From a virus: 29,661 bases of DNA. Location: the IMG/VR virus record IMGVR_UViG_3300025508_000107, positions 1-29,661 of that record. One strand, written 5' to 3'. The notes beneath the pieces are model-generated. The model did not search any database. It worked only from the letters and a program-made list of their open reading frames with translations, and was not told the DNA's origin. This document shows, in pieces, positions 25,163 to 29,661 of the stretch; the stretch's first letter is position 1; each line of letters opens with the position of its first letter. Both the position numbers and the translations under genes were made by a program.

Positions 25163-26087
25163 CCTCTTCGGTAGCAAGATTAGCTTTTCTTCTTACAAGA
25201 TATTGATTGCATGCAGTAGTAAAATCTTCAGCTTGACTAAATCTTGAATTATTATTTTTTACTAAACCATAAGTTTCACTACATATCTGACCTTCTTTTA
25301 TAAAGTCCCATGTCGCATCTGGATATTTAGAACTAAGAGTTTTTTGAGCAAGCCTTAGTTCTTCTTTTGTTCTACTATGTTTCTTATACGTGTTATAGTC
25401 TCCACCTGCGGCTTCTATGACTTCAACAAAAAGTTCTTCCCATGTGCTATTATAAAAAAGTTGATTCTTTTTCTTTGATCCAAATCCACTAAAGATACTT
25501 CCAGCTTTAGGTCCAGCTGCAATATACTTAACGCTATTTCTCATAGCTGTAGATAACAATTTTCTATTTAATTCTTCTAAGTCTTTAACTATTACAGGAG
25601 TAGGTTCAGGAGCAACAGGAGGTTCTTCAGGTACCTTAGGTTCGCTTGGTTCTTCTTTTACTGTACCATCATCTTTAAGTTCCATATTAGGAACCGCTGA
25701 ACATATATCAGATTTAGCTGAAGTTATTAAAGAATCAGAAGTAGTCCCAGCGGGTAGACCTAATTTAGCGACTAAACTAGTTTCATCTAATCCAAGGTTA
25801 CCTAATATACTATCTAGGTCAGGAAGAGCAGATCCAAACTTTGATTTAAGTTCGGCTATCTTACTCGTCACATCAATAGGATTAGTAGTACCAGATAGAT
25901 CGTTTATCTTATCTTGAAGACTTTCAACAGCTGGAAGAGTAGGTTTAAATGTATCTAAGTCAGCTTTCATGGCAGTCAATTTAGATTGCATAGCACCAAG
26001 CTGATCTTTACCTCCAGCTAAGAGACCGTCTAATTCTGCTTGTTTAGCCTTTAAATCATCTAAGGCTTTATTATTACCACAACTCAT
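25158..26087 (-). CDS. Coiled-coil baseplate-region protein of unknown function
   Basis: I do not recognise a characterised family. The 309-residue protein starts MSCGNN. Its first 65 or so residues are heptad-rich and helical (ALDDLKAKQAELDGLLAGGK, QSKLTAMKADLDTF). A Leu/Asp-rich segment with SKIAELKSKFGSALPDLDS follows. Residues about 142-167 are a Pro/Glu linker (EEPSEPKVPEEPPVAPEPTP). The C-terminal third is basic and globular, with NRKLLSTAMRNSVKYIAAGP, STWEELFVEVIEAAGGDYN and a KTLSSKYPDATWDFIKEG stretch. ATG at 26087 follows TAGGAGA, which overlaps the gp5 stop region; spacing to gp5 is 9 bases. Its stop overlaps a late-promoter match before gp25. My memory is that a gene of this kind sits between gp5 and gp25 in marine T4-like phages, so a virion or assembly role is likely but unproven. 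Confidence 0.7.
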   Translation of the reverse strand: MSCGNNKALDDLKAKQAELDGLLAGGKDQLGAMQSKLTAMKADLDTFKPTLPAVESLQDKINDLSGTTNPIDVTSKIAELKSKFGSALPDLDSILGNLGLDETSLVAKLGLPAGTTSDSLITSAKSDICSAVPNMELKDDGTVKEEPSEPKVPEEPPVAPEPTPVIVKDLEELNRKLLSTAMRNSVKYIAAGPKAGSIFSGFGSKKKNQLFYNSTWEELFVEVIEAAGGDYNTYKKHSRTKEELRLAQKTLSSKYPDATWDFIKEGQICSETYGLVKNNNSRFSQAEDFTTACNQYLVRRKANLATEEV

Positions 26088-26096
26088 TTATATCTC

Positions 26097-27473
26097 CTAT
26101 GTTCCACTGATTGGTGCAGTTGTTGGTTGTGTTGCTGGACTTGGACTTGCTGATCCGCCAGTACCTGGAACTTCTGTATGCGTATGAGTATGTAATGTAA
26201 CGTTATTAGATGTAATATTACCAGCAGGTAGATCAATACTTCCTGTAGGTGAATCTAATGTCATAGAAGTAAGAGCATCAATATCCATTGTATCAGCCGA
26301 TGTTGTTTGACTACCAACAACACCGATTATCTGATTAGCATTAACGCTAAGAGTATAATCGGCTAAGGAGGTATGACTAAATGTACCAGCATTCATAACA
26401 GTCTTATTATTCAAAACAGTTGTTGCCATATTATTTGTAATAGCAGAAGTAAAATCATTACCAACAGTTAAGAGCTTATCGTTTATAATATTAGTAGTAG
26501 AGTTATTCATAACACTTAGGTTATCATCCACACCAATATTAGTAGATCGGCTACGGACGATTTCAGCCTCATGATTACCACCAATCTTCTGTTGTAAGGA
26601 ACCTTTGATATTCATAGTCATATCTTTCTCGACCTGAAGATGATAATTACCATAGACCATCTGTCTTAAATCTCCGTCAACAGTCATAGAACAATTACCT
26701 TTAATATGAATATTCTTATTACTAAATACTACTTCATAGTCATCACCGACTATTTTAACCTGTCTTGTACCGTCTGTATAAATCTCTTCATAAGAACCTG
26801 ATGTATGCATACGATGAGTACGTTCATTACCTGGTGTATCGTCAATTTCTGTAACATGACCTGACTCTGACTGATTTACTTTATTATATGGATAATCAGG
26901 TATATGACCATTCATAGGAGGTAATTCATTCCATGGACTCTCAGCATAATATGCGTCAGCCTTATTATCGGATACAGAAGGAATTTTAGGAGGAACCGCA
27001 ATCTGAATATCGGATGGAGAGGAACCTTGAGCTCTTATATCCATCTGATCAGAAGCGGAATACTTAGTCTGGCGACCTGCGAAGTTTATATCTGATTCAT
27101 TCTGATATTCTTGTAAAGGATAATGATCTCCCGTAAAGCCTAATGACTTGGACCGAGGAGAATTTTGAGAAGCGATAGTACCCATGATAATAGGATCTTG
27201 AGCTGATACACCATCTCTAAAGAAACCGACTACCCATGAACCTTCCATTAAACCGTGAGGCGTATCTCCTATACCAGAAGTACCAGATGACGTAGTAGGT
27301 AACATAACTGTAGCCCATGGTAAGTTGTCGACATCTATAGTACCTTTATTCTCTGTATGAAATCCAAAGCATCGTACTTTAACTCTGTTCATTTCTAAAG
27401 GATCAAATCGATCTTCCACTACACCGGTAAACCATGTGAATCCACCACCTATAAACTGATCCATTCTATTCAT
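26097..27473 (-). CDS. gp5: Central baseplate spike gp5, lacking the lysozyme domain
   Basis: This is the needle at the tail tip, 458 residues against 575 for T4 gp5. Residues about 10-130 are the OB-fold (FTWFTGVVEDRFDPLEMNRV, then PWATVMLP, then GSWVVGFFRDG and DPIIMGTI). A linker follows with the VgrG/gp5-like stretch GHVTEIDDTPGNERTHRMH. Residues about 235-420 are strand repeats (VDGDLRQMV, NYHLQVEKDMTMNIKG, NHEAEI) that would form the triple beta-helix. Residues 428-433 are HTHTHT, followed by a Pro/Ser/Thr-rich tail. No glycosidase region lies between OB-fold and helix, so cell-wall lysis must come from elsewhere. The start ATG at 27473 is preceded by GGAAAGGGAG. The gene follows the hub gene and precedes an unknown coiled-coil gene. 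The identification is strong. Confidence 0.9.
   Translation of the reverse strand: MNRMDQFIGGGFTWFTGVVEDRFDPLEMNRVKVRCFGFHTENKGTIDVDNLPWATVMLPTTSSGTSGIGDTPHGLMEGSWVVGFFRDGVSAQDPIIMGTIASQNSPRSKSLGFTGDHYPLQEYQNESDINFAGRQTKYSASDQMDIRAQGSSPSDIQIAVPPKIPSVSDNKADAYYAESPWNELPPMNGHIPDYPYNKVNQSESGHVTEIDDTPGNERTHRMHTSGSYEEIYTDGTRQVKIVGDDYEVVFSNKNIHIKGNCSMTVDGDLRQMVYGNYHLQVEKDMTMNIKGSLQQKIGGNHEAEIVRSRSTNIGVDDNLSVMNNSTTNIINDKLLTVGNDFTSAITNNMATTVLNNKTVMNAGTFSHTSLADYTLSVNANQIIGVVGSQTTSADTMDIDALTSMTLDSPTGSIDLPAGNITSNNVTLHTHTHTEVPGTGGSASPSPATQPTTAPISGT
26175..26192 (-). other. HTHTHT codons: likely metal-binding apex of the gp5 spike
   Basis: Three His-Thr pairs close the predicted beta-helix of gp5 at residues 428-433, before a low-complexity tail. 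In membrane-piercing spikes such as P2 gpV, an HxH motif from each of three chains holds an iron ion at the tip. The motif is seen; the metal is inferred. Confidence 0.55.
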
Positions 27474-27547
27474 TATTACTCCCTTTCCGACTCATTTTTT
27501 CTGCGGAAAAATTTTTTTGATGTGTTTCTGTCAGAACTAAATTCAAC
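27474..27547 (-). other. Spacer between hub and gp5 genes with A/T tract and short hairpin
   Basis: These 74 bases are the longest spacer in the baseplate half, where neighbours otherwise abut or overlap. Read on the minus strand it has an A7T5 tract, then TTTTTC-CGCA-GAAAAA (a 6-bp hairpin with a four-base loop), then the gp5 ribosome site GGAAAGGGAG. No TATAAATA late promoter is present. The hairpin is followed by a T run only on the plus strand, so it is not a convincing terminator for these genes. An ATG at 27495 opens a 9-codon frame that ends inside the gp5 start, without a good ribosome site. Confidence 0.4.
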
Positions 27548-28861
27548 TTAAATATCTCTTTTCTGTATATTATCTAATGACTCTATAAAGGAATCCTTTA
27601 CTAAGAGTAACTTCATACGATACTCGTCTTTAAAGTCATGTAGTATAGAAGATACTATATACTTACCAGATAAGAACAAATCTTTACCTCTCTTATCATC
27701 TCCAGCCTCCACCGATTTAACTACATTAATATCTATAGTCATACCAACAGAGAGATTAAAGTCTCCGTATATCTCAACGTTTAATTCCAAGGTATCCATA
27801 TTCTGTATATAAGCATTCGCTGAAAGTATCTCAGTGTTCGCTGGGGCATGGTAACTAGACCCCCCTGATACGGCCTGGGAGTTAAGACTGATATAAAAGT
27901 TAGTCGAATCACTATGCTCATTGAGTACTCTCTCTTGTATCTGACTACCCTTAGGTAATACTCCATTAGCATTGAGTCTAAGGTCTTTATCACTGTATGA
28001 GTGACTGTGTGTCTCGTATGACTTAGTTGCTATATCTATAGTATGTAATGTAGATGAATAAGCTCCAGCACCTATGTTCATATACTGACTCATATTAAAC
28101 TCAGATGATAACGTTAATACCTTCCGAGCAAGTAACTTATTGTTCTCTTCACTACCAACTATAGTATTAATATTAGGAGCGTACTTATACTCTCTATAGG
28201 ATTCCTTATTAACAATGTTCTCATAAGAATTAAAATGTATACCATCACCAAGAGTCTCATAGAAGAAGAACGGTGTACCATTATCATAGGATCTCCTTAC
28301 TAACCAATTAATAAGGTACATAGGTCTCATACGTGGATATACACCTACTATAGTCTGTTTAGTCTCTGTATTAATAGAAAGATTCTTCTCATCTATAGAC
28401 AACTCATCTGTACAGATATTCTTTATTAACTGTCCTGGTACATTGTTAAACGGCTTAGATATAGTCTTAGACTGACTGATATAGGCATGCTCTGAGACTA
28501 CTCTGAATACATACGTCGCTGTACCTGGACTGAGTTTAGCGTAACTATGTATCTCTGCGATTCTGAATTTGTGCGAGTATTTGTCCTGTTGACCATCTTG
28601 AAGTCGTCTCTTCAGTACTAGGTGTAGTCCCTCCCCACTCACACATTTCACTTTTTCAAGCAGTTGGGCAGCATCTAATATAGATACCTCACCTTGCAAA
28701 CTACCACTATACAGAGACTCTTCTATAGAGAGAGATGCTATAAGATCTTCTATACTATACTCTGTTCCATTACTACAAGTAAGTACTGCTTCTTGTAACT
28801 CGTACGATGATGGTATTATAGCATCTGATCCATTAGCAAGTTTACTATTAGTATTAGACAT
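27548..28861 (-). CDS. Baseplate hub protein, gp27/gpD-like
   Basis: Probably the tail hub protein that forms the trimeric ring carrying the gp5 spike. It has 437 residues; T4 gp27 has 391. The N-terminal third (residues about 15-130) looks like the first hub beta-barrel, with EYSIEDLIASLSIEESLYSG, then an SILDAAQLLEK segment and LVLKRRL. The middle has a stretch typical of phage hub proteins: PRMRPMYLINWLVRRSYDNG followed by TPFFFYET and a beta strand. The C-terminus returns to a barrel with LSVGMTIDINV and GKYIVSSILHDF. It sits directly before the gp5 spike, as T4 27 sits before T4 5, and overlaps gp53 by 8 bases. I assign it from fold-like motifs and position, not close sequence identity. 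A gp48/gp54-type tube-cap role is less likely because of the INWLVRR region. Confidence 0.68.
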   Translation of the reverse strand: MSNTNSKLANGSDAIIPSSYELQEAVLTCSNGTEYSIEDLIASLSIEESLYSGSLQGEVSILDAAQLLEKVKCVSGEGLHLVLKRRLQDGQQDKYSHKFRIAEIHSYAKLSPGTATYVFRVVSEHAYISQSKTISKPFNNVPGQLIKNICTDELSIDEKNLSINTETKQTIVGVYPRMRPMYLINWLVRRSYDNGTPFFFYETLGDGIHFNSYENIVNKESYREYKYAPNINTIVGSEENNKLLARKVLTLSSEFNMSQYMNIGAGAYSSTLHTIDIATKSYETHSHSYSDKDLRLNANGVLPKGSQIQERVLNEHSDSTNFYISLNSQAVSGGSSYHAPANTEILSANAYIQNMDTLELNVEIYGDFNLSVGMTIDINVVKSVEAGDDKRGKDLFLSGKYIVSSILHDFKDEYRMKLLLVKDSFIESLDNIQKRDI

Positions 28862-29661
28862 TGTTTATTATCGCCTCATATTTTTCTACGAAGTCTGTTA
28901 TATACTTTGGATCTATTACTCTTATCTTAGATCGGCCTTCGTTACTTGTAAAGAGTTGATTCCTATTCGTATGATATGAAAGTTCTCCGCTCGGCTGTCC
29001 ACCATTAATGAATGTCCCAACTGTTTGCAATCTCATATCTGGATCGTCTGTCCTATAGTAGTCATGGGGTGCATCGATATACTTATAGACATCATATGTA
29101 TTAACGCTATCGTCTGAATCAGATCCTGTTATAGATTCTGTTGCATTAGATGGTCCTGGAGCTGAAGATCCTATGAATGATCCTACAACAGATTGCAAGA
29201 CGAGTTGATTCATATCTAGATTCTTCTTTACTACAATACCTGTTGCATTCGACGTCGTACCTGTTACTGTTTCTCCTAACTGAAATCGTCCTGCTAAGCT
29301 ATTAGGATATGATGATATCACTCCTGGATCTCCTGTCTCATCTACATAGGGATTCGTTGTAATGACTACCCCCTCAAATTCTTGTGCCATATACGCTTGA
29401 AGCTTTTCTTGACTCATCGGCCATGCAGCAAGTCCGTCATGAAGGAAATCATTAATAACGAAGAACGTCCAATAGAACTGAGTAGTACCATACAAGCGTT
29501 GCGACACAATATCCGGTCTTTCACCATTCTTTATATCATAGAAGCTATACGCATTAAGATCATCAAGGAATGCTTTGAGTGGTCTTGCACTTCTATAGAT
29601 ATCGACTACTGTCTGTTTGATACCATTACGATCAAAATCATAAGGTAGATTAGGAAACTGT
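28854..29661 (-). CDS. gp53: Baseplate wedge protein gp53 (5' end beyond window)
   Basis: This is a T4 gp53-type wedge subunit of the baseplate. The open frame runs to the right edge without a stop, so the start lies outside. A GTG at 29507 sits inside conserved sequence and is not the start. Upstream of it the frame reads PNLPYDFDRNG, then DIYRSARPLKAF, then KNGERPDIVSQRLYGTTQFYW. The last stretch is the family signature (E-RPD-vaq-lYG-----W, followed by a hydrophobic run). At least 268 residues are present against about 196 in T4. The excess comes largely from a beta insertion (about 29115..29300) with LGETVTGTTSNATG and ESITGSDSD motifs. The stop overlaps the start of the hub gene by 8 bases (ATGTCTAA), implying translational coupling. 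In T4, gp53 joins wedges to each other around the hub. The family call is firm; the insertion's role is unknown. Confidence 0.88.
   Translation of the reverse strand, partial: QFPNLPYDFDRNGIKQTVVDIYRSARPLKAFLDDLNAYSFYDIKNGERPDIVSQRLYGTTQFYWTFFVINDFLHDGLAAWPMSQEKLQAYMAQEFEGVVITTNPYVDETGDPGVISSYPNSLAGRFQLGETVTGTTSNATGIVVKKNLDMNQLVLQSVVGSFIGSSAPGPSNATESITGSDSDDSVNTYDVYKYIDAPHDYYRTDDPDMRLQTVGTFINGGQPSGELSYHTNRNQLFTSNEGRSKIRVIDPKYITDFVEKYEAIINNV

Noticed and set aside
26082-26094. Late promoter before the 309-residue gene
   Set aside because: The sequence is GATATAAATG, which lacks the final A of TATAAATA and coincides with the ribosome-site-to-start region.
27488-27516. Intrinsic terminator between hub and gp5
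   Set aside because: The short hairpin is followed by a T run only on the plus strand, where no gene is transcribed. On the minus strand it runs into ATGAGTCGG.
29505-29507. GTG at 29507 as the gp53 start
   Set aside because: The frame stays open to the window edge and the upstream codons read as conserved gp53 sequence (KNGERPDI), so the gene is cut by the window, not started here.
1-29661. tRNA genes, lysis genes or host-derived metabolic genes
   Set aside because: Nothing of the kind was recognised. Nearly all sequence is taken up by structural genes, and the spacers are too short apart from the two described.

Overview
This window is a stretch of the virion-structure (late) region of a T4-like myovirus, almost certainly a marine one. 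Every gene I can support lies on the minus strand, so transcription runs from high to low coordinates. The order gp53 - hub - gp5 - unknown - gp25 - gp6 - gp7-like - gp8 - giant DUF4815-type protein - small coiled-coil protein - fibres is the baseplate-to-fibre order I know from T4-like cyanophages and pelagiphages. The AT-rich composition and repeat-rich fibres (IYHDG, VGIGT and GYTSAP motifs) fit the same group. The host cannot be read from this window.

Region 1 (29661 down to 18978) is the baseplate. It holds gp53 (cut by the window edge), a gp27/gpD-type hub protein, a lysozyme-less gp5 spike with a His-rich apex, a coiled-coil protein of unknown function, the gp25 sheath initiator, gp6, a gp7-like wedge protein and gp8. 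Genes overlap by a few bases or sit within about 15 bases of each other, except for a 74-base AT-tract spacer before gp5. Region 2 (18948 to 13472) encodes a 1744-residue connector-like protein that takes the place of T4 gp9/gp10, and a 76-residue coiled-coil protein. Region 3 (13472 to 1) is the adsorption apparatus. It has a 2596-residue fibre with a self-cleaving S74 chaperone at its C-terminus, two small beta proteins, a 569-residue fibre-like protein, and a fibre of at least 1086 residues that starts at TTG and runs off the left edge.

Regulation is visible. Six minus-strand matches to the T4 late promoter TATAAATA were found by eye and none on the plus strand. Five lie at gene junctions, several inside the last codons of the upstream gene. 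The most striking site is the 110-base spacer before the last fibre (3259..3368). A 15-bp RNA stem would bury the Shine-Dalgarno sequence of that fibre in read-through RNA, while the late promoter starts transcription just downstream of the blocking arm. This is the logic known for T4 e (lysozyme), soc and I-TevI. The same spacer holds a terminator-like hairpin and two perfect 14-bp palindromes.

The proteins are strongly modular. One small beta domain seems to be inserted in gp53, gp8 and the 1744-residue protein, a GYTSAP repeat domain in both the gp7-like protein and gp8, and related fibre modules recur across genes. The partial fibre contains a clearly GC-richer central block flanked by VGIGT motifs, which suggests mosaic acquisition. 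No tRNA, CRISPR, insertion sequence or metabolic gene was seen.
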